Shown piece after piece: positions 23,512 to 31,525 of a stretch of DNA of 34,523 nt. The stretch lies in NCBI GenBank assembly GCA_023433345.1, contig JAEZDA010000107.1:1-34523 (forward strand). Direction: 5' to 3'. The stretch is from Bacteroidota bacterium. Lineage in GTDB: Bacteria > Bacteroidota > Bacteroidia > Chitinophagales > Chitinophagaceae. A program made the translations under genes and the position numbers. Under the pieces are notes generated by a model. The model saw nothing but the letters and a program-made list of their open reading frames with translations. It searched no databases and was not told where the DNA came from. The number at the start of each line of letters is the position of its first letter. Positions within the stretch are counted from its first letter, which is position 1.

Positions 23512-25164
23512 CTAAGCATACAGGATCTCATAGTATTCCTTTGCCATCCGATTACTGTCGAACTGCCAGCGAACGTCGCGCATACCGTTTTTAGTAATCT
23601 GCCGCCAAACGTCTTTGTTATCGTAATACATGGGCAGTATCTGGTTCTCCAAAATTTCATACAGCTTTTGCAAGTCATATTCGTCCTGCTCATGTACCGA
23701 CATCGTTCCGTAATCTGCCAGAGGCACGGCAAAACCATTATTACCGTGATTGATAAATTCCCGCACCCATCCATCGTTCGTGCTGAAGTTCACAGCTCCA
23801 TTCATCGCTGCCGTCATTCCACTGGTACCGCTTGCCTCCCTTGGCACCCTCGGGTTGTTCAACCACACATCAGCAGCCTGTTTTAATCTTTTGCTCAACG
23901 CTAATTCATAACCTAAACACACCGCCATGTTCTTATATTTCTTGCTCAGGTCTATCAGGTCGTTCAATTCATAGATAGCAGGGAAATCCAGCGGGTAAGG
24001 TTTGCCAGCCCATATTATCTGCACCGGGTATTTTGAATTTGTCAGCAACTTTTCAAAACGCTGCTCATCGCGCGTAAGTAGGTTGGCCCTTTTGTACCCC
24101 GCAAAGCGGCGAGCCCACACGATTGTAAATACGTCGGGATTGAAAAGCTTGCCGGAGATATCCGCAACAAGATCCATCGCGCGCTTTTTGAGATAGCGTT
24201 TCCTGTCGTTGAACGCATCGGCATTATGCTGCTCCATAAAACCGTACAATTGTTTGTCTGCCCAATAATGCCAATTCTGCGCATTTGTAATCGCCTTGAT
24301 CTCGCAAATTCCTTCATGCTTATTCCACATCTCCCTGCTCACTTCACCATGCAGTTGGCTAACACCATTGGCGAGTCTTGCCATTCTGAGTGCTGCAAGA
24401 GAATGATTGAACAGGTCATTTGGAGCCCCTCCCAGTCTTCTCACTTCATCAAGTGGAATTCCACTGAAATAACTCATCTTTTCACACAAGTAAATATCAT
24501 GTTTTTCATTTCCTGCTTCCTCCGGCGTATGTGTTGTAAATACAATGCGTTTTTTAACCTCATCCAGATTTCCCAACTTATTGTAAAGGTAAAACGCGCC
24601 GCTTACCGCATGAGCCTCATTGAAATGGAACAGGTCGGGGTTCCAATTCAAGTGTTCGCATAACATCATGCCGCCCACGCCAAGCAGAATAAATTGCGCA
24701 ACCTTTGTGGCCACGTTTGCATCATAAAGCCTGTGAGAAATTGTTTGAGAAACGTGATCATTCTCTGGAAGATCTGTGCTCAGCAGAAACAAGGGAGCAC
24801 TTTTGAATGTTTCAGGATTCAGGTAAAATACTTTCACCCATACCGGATGGTCGTGGATAGTTACCTGGAACTTTACGCCGGTGTCTTCAAGAAAATTATA
24901 GAGCTTTTCATTCCACTCTACATTTAATGATTGATCCGGATTTCTCCCCTGGTCGTAATATCCATATTTCCATAATATACCGATACCAATAAGATTCTGG
25001 CGCAATTCGTAAGCACTTCGCAAGTGTGAACCACTTAAAAAACCAAGACCTCCACTATAAATTTTCAGCGGCTGATGCACCGCGAATTCCATGGAGAAGT
25101 AAGCTACTTTTTTATTGTATCGTGAATCAGGATGATAAGGAAGATTAAATTGGCTAAAGTTCAT
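23512..25164 (-). CDS. GT35 alpha-glucan phosphorylase homologue (GlgP-like), PLP lysine replaced by Thr
   Basis: 550 residues, shorter than the 800-plus residues of classic glycogen phosphorylase. Family landmarks are clear: VAYFSMEFAVHQPLKIYSGG near the N-terminus, FHFNEAHAVSGAF (residues 179-191), VFTTHTPEEAGNE, the phosphate-site type segment WARRFAGYKRANLLTRD (350-366), and VWLNNPRVPREASGTSGM. In glycogen phosphorylase the sequence EASGTGNMK places the PLP-binding lysine right after this Met. Here it reads EASGTSGMTAAMNGA, so position 451 is Thr (ACG, 23812-23814). The following NGAVNFSTNDGW is normal. Without the lysine, covalent PLP is not expected, so ordinary phosphorolysis is doubtful. 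It could be a divergent glucan-acting enzyme or a regulator. It is divergent from the Nramp gene. Confidence 0.88.
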   Translation of the reverse strand: MNFSQFNLPYHPDSRYNKKVAYFSMEFAVHQPLKIYSGGLGFLSGSHLRSAYELRQNLIGIGILWKYGYYDQGRNPDQSLNVEWNEKLYNFLEDTGVKFQVTIHDHPVWVKVFYLNPETFKSAPLFLLSTDLPENDHVSQTISHRLYDANVATKVAQFILLGVGGMMLCEHLNWNPDLFHFNEAHAVSGAFYLYNKLGNLDEVKKRIVFTTHTPEEAGNEKHDIYLCEKMSYFSGIPLDEVRRLGGAPNDLFNHSLAALRMARLANGVSQLHGEVSREMWNKHEGICEIKAITNAQNWHYWADKQLYGFMEQHNADAFNDRKRYLKKRAMDLVADISGKLFNPDVFTIVWARRFAGYKRANLLTRDEQRFEKLLTNSKYPVQIIWAGKPYPLDFPAIYELNDLIDLSKKYKNMAVCLGYELALSKRLKQAADVWLNNPRVPREASGTSGMTAAMNGAVNFSTNDGWVREFINHGNNGFAVPLADYGTMSVHEQDEYDLQKLYEILENQILPMYYDNKDVWRQITKNGMRDVRWQFDSNRMAKEYYEILYA

Positions 25165-25205
25165 CTGTCAGCATTTATTCGTGCAATATTAATTCGAAAT
25201 ACTCA

Positions 25206-25245
25206 CACATGTTAAGATATATAAAGGATGCTCTTTATACATGTG
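25206..25245. promoter_or_regulatory. Interrupted inverted repeat in the GlgP-like/Nramp divergent spacer
   Basis: Outer arms CACATG (25206-25211) and CATGTG (25240-25245) and inner arms TATAAAG (25220-25226) and CTTTATA (25233-25239) pair around a 6-nt loop, with an 8-nt bulge on the left arm. It ends 11 nt before a candidate -7 element for the Nramp gene and so covers its -33 region. It could be an operator (a metal-responsive one would make sense) or an mRNA hairpin. This is inference. Confidence 0.35.
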
Positions 25246-25256
25246 ATCAAAATTGT

Positions 25257-25264
25257 TAGATTTG
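25257..25264 (+). promoter_or_regulatory. Candidate -7 promoter element of the Nramp-UspA gene
   Basis: TAGATTTG matches TAnnTTTG exactly and lies 40 nt before the ATG. The -33 region (CTTT at 25233-25236) is only a weak match. Confidence 0.4.
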
Positions 25265-25304
25265 TCTAAATATTTAAGGAGCAACATCAGCCATAATTCC
25301 TTCG

Positions 25305-27176
25305 ATGAAAAAAATGACAGATCAGGATGTTTCCCTGAGTGAGGTGCACAATACTGTTGAAACCGGAACCGGCAAAGGATGGAAAAAGATCTTTTCCTTC
25401 TTAGGTCCGGCATATCTTGTTAGCGTTGGATACATGGACCCGGGCAATTGGGCCACCGATCTCGCAGGCGGAAGCAAGTACGGCTATACGCTTATCTGGG
25501 TTTTATTAATGAGTAACCTGATGGCTCTTTTGCTGCAGGGATTAAGCGCACGTTTGGGAATTGTTCGTGGTCGCGACCTTGCCCAGGCTAACAGAGAGAC
25601 CTATCCGAAGCCGGTGAACTTTCTCCTTTACATTCTTGCCGAGATCGCCATCGCCGCAACTGATCTTGCAGAAGTATTGGGTATGGCGATAGGCATACAG
25701 TTGCTGACGGGTCTGCCCTTGATTTGGGGTGTATCCATCACTATACTGGACACCTTTCTTCTTCTTTATCTGCAACGCCTTGGCATGAGAAAAATGGAAG
25801 CATTTATCATAACGCTGGTTGCCATCATTGCGGTGTGTTTCCTGATCCAGATTGTAATGGCTAAACCGGATCCGCTGGAAGTTGCTGGCGGGCTTATCCC
25901 TTCCATCCCTTCAGATAATGCCCTATATATCGCTATCGGTATCATCGGTGCAACGGTGATGCCGCATAATCTTTATCTGCATTCGGCGCTCGTTCAAACG
26001 CGCAAGTTTGAAAAGACAGATGAAGGGATAAGGAAAGCAATTAAGTATAACCGCATCGATTCAACAATTGCGCTAAACATTGCATTCCTTGTAAATGCAG
26101 CGATACTCGTTCTTGCAGCCACAGTGTTTTTTAAGACCGGCAATTCTGACGTTGCCGAAATAAAAGAAGCCCACAGGTTGCTGCCCGGATTTTTAGGTGA
26201 AACCGCACCGATCCTTTTTGCATTAGCGCTTATAGCTGCCGGACAAAGTTCCACTGTTACGGGCACTCTTGCAGGGCAGATAGTTATGGAAGGATATCTT
26301 CAGCTTCGAATCAGCCCGATATTAAGGAGGCTGCTTACAAGACTTTTGGCCATTATCCCCGCATTTCTTGTGATACTTATTTACGGTGAAGACGAAGTTG
26401 ATGCTATGCTCGTTTTGAGCCAGGTAATTCTAAGCCTGCAACTTGGTTTTGCCATTATGCCGCTGATCCAGTTTGTAAGTGACAAGGCAACCATGGGGAA
26501 ATTTGCTATAAAGCCTCTCACAAAATTTGCCGCCTGGCTAATAGCATCCGTTTTGGTTTTTCTTAATTTGAAGATGCTGGTAAACGAAGTTGAACCTATA
26601 ATGCAGGGTGAAAATAATGTGTTGAAACTCGCCATCGTTGCCAGTGGTGTATTGCTCATTGCATTGCTCGTGTACATCATCTTCCATCCGTATTTGGCGA
26701 GGAAGAAATCGGTGCACAACATTTTAATGCATAAACCACCCCAGGTGTTAAAGCTCGAAGGGAAAACTTTCAAACGAATTGCAGTAGCTCTTGAGTTTTC
26801 GCCCGATGATGAAAAAATTCTTTCACACGCCAAACTGCAGGGCGGAAATGACGCCTCATATTTTCTCATTCACATTGTAGAAAGTGCATCTGCAAATATC
26901 ATGGGAAAAGAAAGCCACGATTATGAAACCCGCATTGATCAGGAGATGATGGATAACTACCTGAGGCAGTTGAATGAACTCGGGCTTAAGGCAACCGGTG
27001 CGCTGGGTTATCAAAGAAGAGTAAAGGAAATTGTACGGCTTGTTAAGGAACACGGAGCAGACCTTTTAGTTATCGGAGCTCATGGTCACACGGGACTGAA
27101 AGATTTTATCTTTGGCAGTACGGTAGACAGTGTACGCCATGAGCTTAAGATTCCGGTGCTGGTAGTAACTATCTGA
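25305..27176 (+). CDS. Nramp-family divalent metal transporter fused to a UspA domain
   Basis: 623 residues. Residues about 25-465 are an Nramp transporter: the metal-site motif DPGN (Asp45-Asn48) in the first membrane segment and MPHNLYLHS (Met219, His221) in the sixth, with about eleven membrane segments. Members import Mn2+ or Fe2+ with protons. Residues about 486-623 are a universal stress protein domain: FKRIAVALEFSPDD at its start, and ADLLVIGAHGHTGLKDFIFG near the end, followed by STVDSVRH. This contains the ATP-binding pattern G-x2-G-x9-G-S (Gly591, Gly594, Gly604, Ser605). The UspA domain faces the cytosol and may sense ATP or regulate transport, which is inference. I believe this fusion recurs in Bacteroidota. 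The 3' end overlaps the convergent DUF922-type gene by 8 nt. Confidence 0.93.
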   Translation: MKKMTDQDVSLSEVHNTVETGTGKGWKKIFSFLGPAYLVSVGYMDPGNWATDLAGGSKYGYTLIWVLLMSNLMALLLQGLSARLGIVRGRDLAQANRETYPKPVNFLLYILAEIAIAATDLAEVLGMAIGIQLLTGLPLIWGVSITILDTFLLLYLQRLGMRKMEAFIITLVAIIAVCFLIQIVMAKPDPLEVAGGLIPSIPSDNALYIAIGIIGATVMPHNLYLHSALVQTRKFEKTDEGIRKAIKYNRIDSTIALNIAFLVNAAILVLAATVFFKTGNSDVAEIKEAHRLLPGFLGETAPILFALALIAAGQSSTVTGTLAGQIVMEGYLQLRISPILRRLLTRLLAIIPAFLVILIYGEDEVDAMLVLSQVILSLQLGFAIMPLIQFVSDKATMGKFAIKPLTKFAAWLIASVLVFLNLKMLVNEVEPIMQGENNVLKLAIVASGVLLIALLVYIIFHPYLARKKSVHNILMHKPPQVLKLEGKTFKRIAVALEFSPDDEKILSHAKLQGGNDASYFLIHIVESASANIMGKESHDYETRIDQEMMDNYLRQLNELGLKATGALGYQRRVKEIVRLVKEHGADLLVIGAHGHTGLKDFIFGSTVDSVRHELKIPVLVVTI

Positions 27177-27744
27177 TGGCTGCAAGGGCATTGTCGACAT
27201 AGTTATTCCAATGGTCTTGCTTATCATGAAGCTGACCGTTCCTGGTCTCTCCATCATAATCGTCCTGCAACTTATTCATAACTGCGCAGGCTTCATTATA
27301 TAACTGGGGAAGAAGAGTATTATAATTAGATAAAGTGAAGTTTGCCTCATCAAGTTTATCCTGGAATACTTTTGCAGCGATATAGCTGATGTTGAAATGA
27401 TGTTGCTCATGACGAAGAATATAGTCAGTGGTTCTGCCAGGCTTCACCCACGATTTGTTTTTGTTGAAGTAACAGTAAACCTGTATGTCTAACTGATGAT
27501 CAGGGTTTGCAGTATTCACTCTTGCCCTGTAGCCAAAACCAGACACAGTGATAGCAGCTGCCCTTCCCTCAACAGGCGAACCTTTAAAATCCTTCCACGT
27601 TAAAGGACGATCCTGAGAAAAATAAACAACTTCTGATGCAGGCATTGGGCTTTGTTCAGTCCATTGCACCCGGGTAGCGAGTTTATCGTTAACAGGAGCA
27701 TTCCATGCAACAAAATAAGACATGATAAGGAAGATGAGGTTCAT
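27169..27744 (-). CDS. DUF922-type predicted zinc-dependent protease
   Basis: 191 residues from ATG 27744; an in-frame ATG at 27783 would add 13 residues and cannot be excluded. The N-terminus (MNLIFLIMSYFVAWNAPV) is a short signal or anchor. The pattern RPLTWKDFKGSPVEGRAAAITVSGFGY followed by LRHEQHHFNISYIAAKVF fits the DUF922 family, with HEQHH as the HExxH zinc motif (residues 112-116 in this numbering). The target is unknown; an extracytoplasmic location is likely. It is convergent with the Nramp-UspA gene, overlapping its end by 8 nt. Confidence 0.8.
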   Translation of the reverse strand: MNLIFLIMSYFVAWNAPVNDKLATRVQWTEQSPMPASEVVYFSQDRPLTWKDFKGSPVEGRAAAITVSGFGYRARVNTANPDHQLDIQVYCYFNKNKSWVKPGRTTDYILRHEQHHFNISYIAAKVFQDKLDEANFTLSNYNTLLPQLYNEACAVMNKLQDDYDGETRNGQLHDKQDHWNNYVDNALAAIR

Positions 27745-28222
27745 GGGTTTTACATTTAGGAGCGTGAGAAACAAAATACCCAATTTATTTCCTAATAAAA
27801 ACCCAAGGAAATTGATTTACAAAATCGTTAACGGAAGGTTTTTAGCCGGGAGTCATTAGTTGAAATCGATGGTGACTTAAACCACCGCCACATTGCGATG
27901 AAGAGGATCAATCGTTAATTTTAAATTACATCTAAATCTTTTGCACGGTTCGCCGATTTCTGCAGATGCACGCTGAATATTTCCCGCAGATTTCCGCAAA
28001 TTTTTTCGCAGATGCACGCTGATTATTTCCCGATCAGCGTTTATTAGCGGTGCATTTAATCTGCGCTCATCAGGGGGAAATGTATTTGATTTTGGCGGAG
28101 ATTACCGGCGATTGTTTCGCAGATGCACGCTGAATATTTCCCGCAGATCTCCGCAAATTGTTTCGCAGATAGGCGCATAGTTTTTACCCAATCTGTACAT
28201 TTCAAATTTGCACGCCAATCGC
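27745..28222. other. Gene-poor spacer holding an interspersed repeat
   Basis: I see no coding frame in this stretch of about 480 nt. Its right half holds the repeat cluster listed separately. The left part (27784-27956) is AT-rich and shows nothing I can name. The promoter of the DUF922-type gene should be near 27750-27830. Confidence 0.6.
27962..28170. repeat. Direct-repeat cluster with 'CGCAGAT' motifs (REP-like)
   Basis: Two 52-nt copies, 27962-28013 and 28119-28170, agree at 50 of 52 positions. Each begins GCAGATGCACGCTGAATATT and ends TTTCGCAGAT. A third partial copy (28008-28032) overlaps the end of the first and differs by one base over 25 nt. From it, an imperfect hairpin extends: inner stem CGCTGAT/ATCAGCG (28017-28023 and 28033-28039) and outer arms CGCAGAT/ATCTGCG (28007-28013 and 28059-28065). 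The 'CGCAGAT...ATCTGCG' and 'CGCTGAT...ATCAGCG' words resemble repeats I recall from intergenic regions of Bacteroidota genomes. No copies were noticed elsewhere in the window. Confidence 0.8.
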
Positions 28223-29224
28223 TCATAAACGTTTGTGCACCTCATCGGCCACCACTTTCATATCCATCTTACGCATACAATTGAAATGGCCTAAGGGGCA
28301 ATGATCCGTCCCCTTGCTGCAGGGCTGGCAATGAAGATCAAGGAATATGTTCTTCTGAAAATTACGCGGAGCTTTAGCTAAAAACCGCTCACCATAATAT
28401 GGTTCGAAGCCCAATCGGGGTGAAGTGCATCCCCAAAGTGAGAGTATTGGCTTTTTAAAAGCAGCTGCTATATACTGAAAGCCGGTGTCGTTGGACACAA
28501 CAAGTTTTGCTCTTCTTACGAGGTCGGCCGATTCATCAAGATTGAATTTTCCGCAGGCATTGTAAATCTTCACTGGATCGATAGCAGCAACCTTTTCCAT
28601 CTCTTCAAAATCCTCTTTCCCTCCTACAAGAATTATCGGGTGCTCAACTAAGGTGCAAAGTTCCTGCATTTTATTTAGTGGAAGCTTTTTACAATCGTAG
28701 GTTGCTCCGGTTACGAACACTATAAAACCAGCATGATGTGAGGCAGGGATATCGCTGATATCCACTTCGTTTTCCTTCGCTATAAAATAATCCAGCCCCA
28801 GGCCATCATCTTTCACATTTAGGGGAGCAACTGTTTCAAGGCTTCTCTGCGTGATATGCCTGATCTTTAAAAACTTCGCGCTGTACTCCGTTAAGAAGAA
28901 CTTTTTAATGTTCTGTTTATCGATAACATAAGCTTTCTTTTTAAGAGCCTTCCTGATGCGGGTGCTTCGGATATTATTGTGCAGATCGATAACACAGTCA
29001 AAGTTTTCATCTTTTAACTCTGATATGAATGCGGCCAGATCATTTTGATAATAATGGAATTTATCAATGTAGGGGTTCGATGCGGTGACCATTTTGAAAG
29101 ATTCCTTTGTAGCAAAGTGGACCTCCGCTTCTGGCAATTGATTCTTAACGCAACGAAATACAGGACTGGCGAGCACAATGTCTCCAATAGATGAAAGCCT
29201 TATTATGAGAACTTTCTTTATCAA
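28223..29224 (-). CDS. Glycosyltransferase family 9 (heptosyltransferase-like)
   Basis: 333 residues. The N-terminus KKVLIIRLSSIGDIVLASPVFRCVK is the GT9 opening of ADP-heptose:LPS heptosyltransferases. The second Rossmann half shows IILVGGKEDFEEM, KIYNACGKFNLDESADLVRRAKLVVSNDTGFQYIAAAFKKPILSLWG (quoted in part: VVSNDTGFQYIAAA), with the conserved Asp-Thr-Gly donor-site motif. The C-terminal CQPCSKGTDHCPLGHFNCM is a Cys-rich segment often seen in this family. It acts in the cytosol on lipid-linked core sugars of LPS; the exact sugar is unknown. It starts 9 nt after the DedA gene, so the two are probably co-transcribed. Confidence 0.9.
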   Translation of the reverse strand: MIKKVLIIRLSSIGDIVLASPVFRCVKNQLPEAEVHFATKESFKMVTASNPYIDKFHYYQNDLAAFISELKDENFDCVIDLHNNIRSTRIRKALKKKAYVIDKQNIKKFFLTEYSAKFLKIRHITQRSLETVAPLNVKDDGLGLDYFIAKENEVDISDIPASHHAGFIVFVTGATYDCKKLPLNKMQELCTLVEHPIILVGGKEDFEEMEKVAAIDPVKIYNACGKFNLDESADLVRRAKLVVSNDTGFQYIAAAFKKPILSLWGCTSPRLGFEPYYGERFLAKAPRNFQKNIFLDLHCQPCSKGTDHCPLGHFNCMRKMDMKVVADEVHKRL

Positions 29225-29233
29225 AAGAATCAG

Positions 29234-29905
29234 TTATTCCTTAACCGGGGGCACCTCTTTTTTCTTCGCAAAGAAAAGTTTATAAACCACCGGCGCTGTT
29301 GTTATGAGAACAATAATTAAAATTATTATTTCAAGATGTTTTTCAAGGTGAAAATCGTATTTATCAACGAGAAACTGATTCAGGTAAAAGCCTGCAAAGA
29401 TCAGGGAGAAAGACCAGGCGATGGAACCTACCACATTGTAAAACATGAACTTTTTACGGTCCATCTGAACTATGCCGGCAACAATTGGTGCGAAGGTTCG
29501 GATGATTGGTAGAAAACGTGCGATGATAATGGTACTGCCACCCCGTTCTTCATAAAAATCATGGGCCTTATGCAAATATTTTTTCTTGAAGAGAAATGAA
29601 TCTTTACGGTTATATAACATGGGGCCCGATTTCTTCCCGAACCAATATCCAACCATATTGCCAACGATCCCGGCTATAGCTACCATACTTGAAAGCATGA
29701 ATACGTGGAGGAAGTTGCTTCCAAGATCCACACCGATACTTTTTATCAATTGATCGCTAAAAATACCGCTGACAAACAGCAGGGAATCACCCGGGAGAAA
29801 AAAACCTGCGAACAAGCCTGTCTCTGCAAAAACTATGAACACCACAAGCCACAATCCGCCATTATCAATATAAAACTGCGGATTAAGAAGATCTTTAAAT
29901 TCCAT
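29234..29905 (-). CDS. DedA-family membrane protein
   Basis: 223 residues from ATG 29905; an in-frame ATG at 29923 would add six residues. The DedA (VTT/SNARE-associated) pattern is clear: GGLWLVVFIVFAETGLFAGFFLPGDSLLFVSG, GNMVGYWFGKKSGPMLY, FYEERGGSTIIIARFLPIIRTFAPIVAG, NVVGSIAWSFSLIFAGF (quoted here in part: FLPGDSLLF, ARFLPIIRTFAPIVAG). Such proteins sit in the inner membrane, and members are linked to lipid (undecaprenyl-phosphate or phospholipid) scrambling and membrane homeostasis. The Arg of ARFLPIIR and the acidic residue of AETG are the residues usually needed. A charged tail (FFAKKKEVPPVKE) ends it. Confidence 0.9.
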   Translation of the reverse strand: MEFKDLLNPQFYIDNGGLWLVVFIVFAETGLFAGFFLPGDSLLFVSGIFSDQLIKSIGVDLGSNFLHVFMLSSMVAIAGIVGNMVGYWFGKKSGPMLYNRKDSFLFKKKYLHKAHDFYEERGGSTIIIARFLPIIRTFAPIVAGIVQMDRKKFMFYNVVGSIAWSFSLIFAGFYLNQFLVDKYDFHLEKHLEIIILIIVLITTAPVVYKLFFAKKKEVPPVKE

Positions 29906-29953
29906 GGCGCAAATAAACGACAAAAAAAATTACCGTCGCGGCTGAAATGTTAA

Positions 29954-31330
29954 TTAATCCGGAATAAAACTGCGCGCTTTTTCATCATCAAATTCTCCCT
30001 CCCATCGCGCTATAACGCAGCTCGCGAGCGTGTTTCCAATAACATTTACTGAGGTTCGGGCCATATCCATCAATTCGTCAATGCCCAATATTGCCATGAT
30101 AGGCCAGAAAGGCAGTCCGAATGAGGCCGCAGTACCTAACAATATAACGAGAGATGCTCTCGGAACCCCCGCCACTCCTTTGCTGGTAAGCATCAACGTT
30201 AGTCCCATTACTAATTGTTCACCTATCGAAAGATCTATACCCGCAGCCTGCGCAACAAACACCGAGGCTAATGACAGGTATAATGTTGTTCCATCAAGAT
30301 TAAATGTGTAACCGGTCGGCAAAACAAAGGATACGATTTTACCCGGCACGCCAAACTTCTCCATGTTCTCCATTGCTTTCGGAAGTGCAGACTCGGAACT
30401 CGTTGTGGCAAAGGCTATCGACACCGGCTCGGAAACAGCCTTAATAAAATTCTTTATCGGGATGCGTGCGATCAATGCCACCGGAACGAGTACTATCAGC
30501 AGGAACACAATGAGAGCAACGTATAGCGTAAGTAAAAGCTGAATCAGGTTTCCCAAAACATCAAGGCCAAGATGACCTACTGTAACGGCAATGGCAGCAC
30601 CAACACCGAATGGAGCAAAATACATTATGATATTAGTGAACTTAAACATTACTTCTGCAAGACTTTCAGCAAAGTCGAGCATAGGTTTGCGTTTGTCGAT
30701 CCTTATCATGGCAAGAGCAATACCGAATATGATGCTGAACACTACAATTGGAAGCACATCGCCATGATAAACTGATTTAGCAAAGTTTTCGGGAAAAATA
30801 TGCAGTATAACTTCCTGCCATGATTGTGCTTTCACTTCAGGCAACTCTTCTTTGAAACCTTCCGGAACCAATATACCTTTTCCAGCGCCCGAAATATTTA
30901 TAGCAACCAACCCGATAATGAGCGCTATGGTAGTAACCACTTCAAAATATAAAATCGACTTCCAGCCCATTCTTCCCACCTGCTTCAAACTGGAATGGCC
31001 GGCAATACCAACCACAAGGGTTGCAAAAAGAATGGGCGCTATAACGGTCTTGACTAAACGAAGAAATATACTGCTCAATACTTTCAAGTTTTGGGAAAAC
31101 TCCGGAAAGTCGAGCCCGATCTCGATACCCACCACCATACTTACGAGTATCCAGGTGGTGAGCGATCTCTTAAATACTGCATATCCTATGATCGCCGCAA
31201 TGAAGGTCCACCGCAAAGATTTAAGAAATACTGGCGGGAAACTGACGATCTCATTGAGTTCGAGAACATATACAACAGCAAGTATGGTGAACAGCAGCAG
31301 CGAGAGTAATCCGGTCGTTCTCTTATTCAT
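29954..31330 (-). CDS. Dicarboxylate/amino acid:cation symporter (DAACS family)
   Basis: 458 residues from ATG 31330 (MNKRTTGLLSLLLF). An in-frame ATG at 31378 would add a 16-residue leader without family resemblance. The DAACS/SLC1 landmarks are present: the Ser-rich hairpin FATTSSESALPKAMEN, the NMDGT-like motif here read as FNLDGTTLYLSLASVFVAQ in TM7, and the second hairpin TSKGVAGVPRASLVIL, followed by MDMARTSVNVIGNTLASCVIA in TM8 with the substrate-binding Asp and Asn. Members import glutamate, aspartate or C4-dicarboxylates with protons or sodium. It is divergent from the APC permease, with about 195 nt between the starts. Confidence 0.93.
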   Translation of the reverse strand: MNKRTTGLLSLLLFTILAVVYVLELNEIVSFPPVFLKSLRWTFIAAIIGYAVFKRSLTTWILVSMVVGIEIGLDFPEFSQNLKVLSSIFLRLVKTVIAPILFATLVVGIAGHSSLKQVGRMGWKSILYFEVVTTIALIIGLVAINISGAGKGILVPEGFKEELPEVKAQSWQEVILHIFPENFAKSVYHGDVLPIVVFSIIFGIALAMIRIDKRKPMLDFAESLAEVMFKFTNIIMYFAPFGVGAAIAVTVGHLGLDVLGNLIQLLLTLYVALIVFLLIVLVPVALIARIPIKNFIKAVSEPVSIAFATTSSESALPKAMENMEKFGVPGKIVSFVLPTGYTFNLDGTTLYLSLASVFVAQAAGIDLSIGEQLVMGLTLMLTSKGVAGVPRASLVILLGTAASFGLPFWPIMAILGIDELMDMARTSVNVIGNTLASCVIARWEGEFDDEKARSFIPD

Positions 31331-31525
31331 TGTTTTGGCAGCTTGAAACCTTAAAACTAAAAGATTGAACCTGTTCATCGAAATTTATTTCCACTTCGCT
31401 GCTTTGAGAATCAAATGAGAGAAACTTTCTGTGAAGAAAGGGCGCATAAAAAAATTACTGGCGGGATTACATATGGAGATTATTTGCTTATTTTTCCGCA
31501 ATCATTTCTTACCAATTCTAACTAT

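Noticed and set aside
25165..25304. Manganese (yybP-ykoY) riboswitch upstream of the Nramp gene
   Set aside because: The conserved loop motifs are not visible, and the element found is an interrupted palindrome ahead of the promoter rather than in the transcript.
27962..28170. CRISPR array
   Set aside because: The repeats are too few, unevenly spaced and partly overlapping, with no regular spacers and no cas genes nearby.
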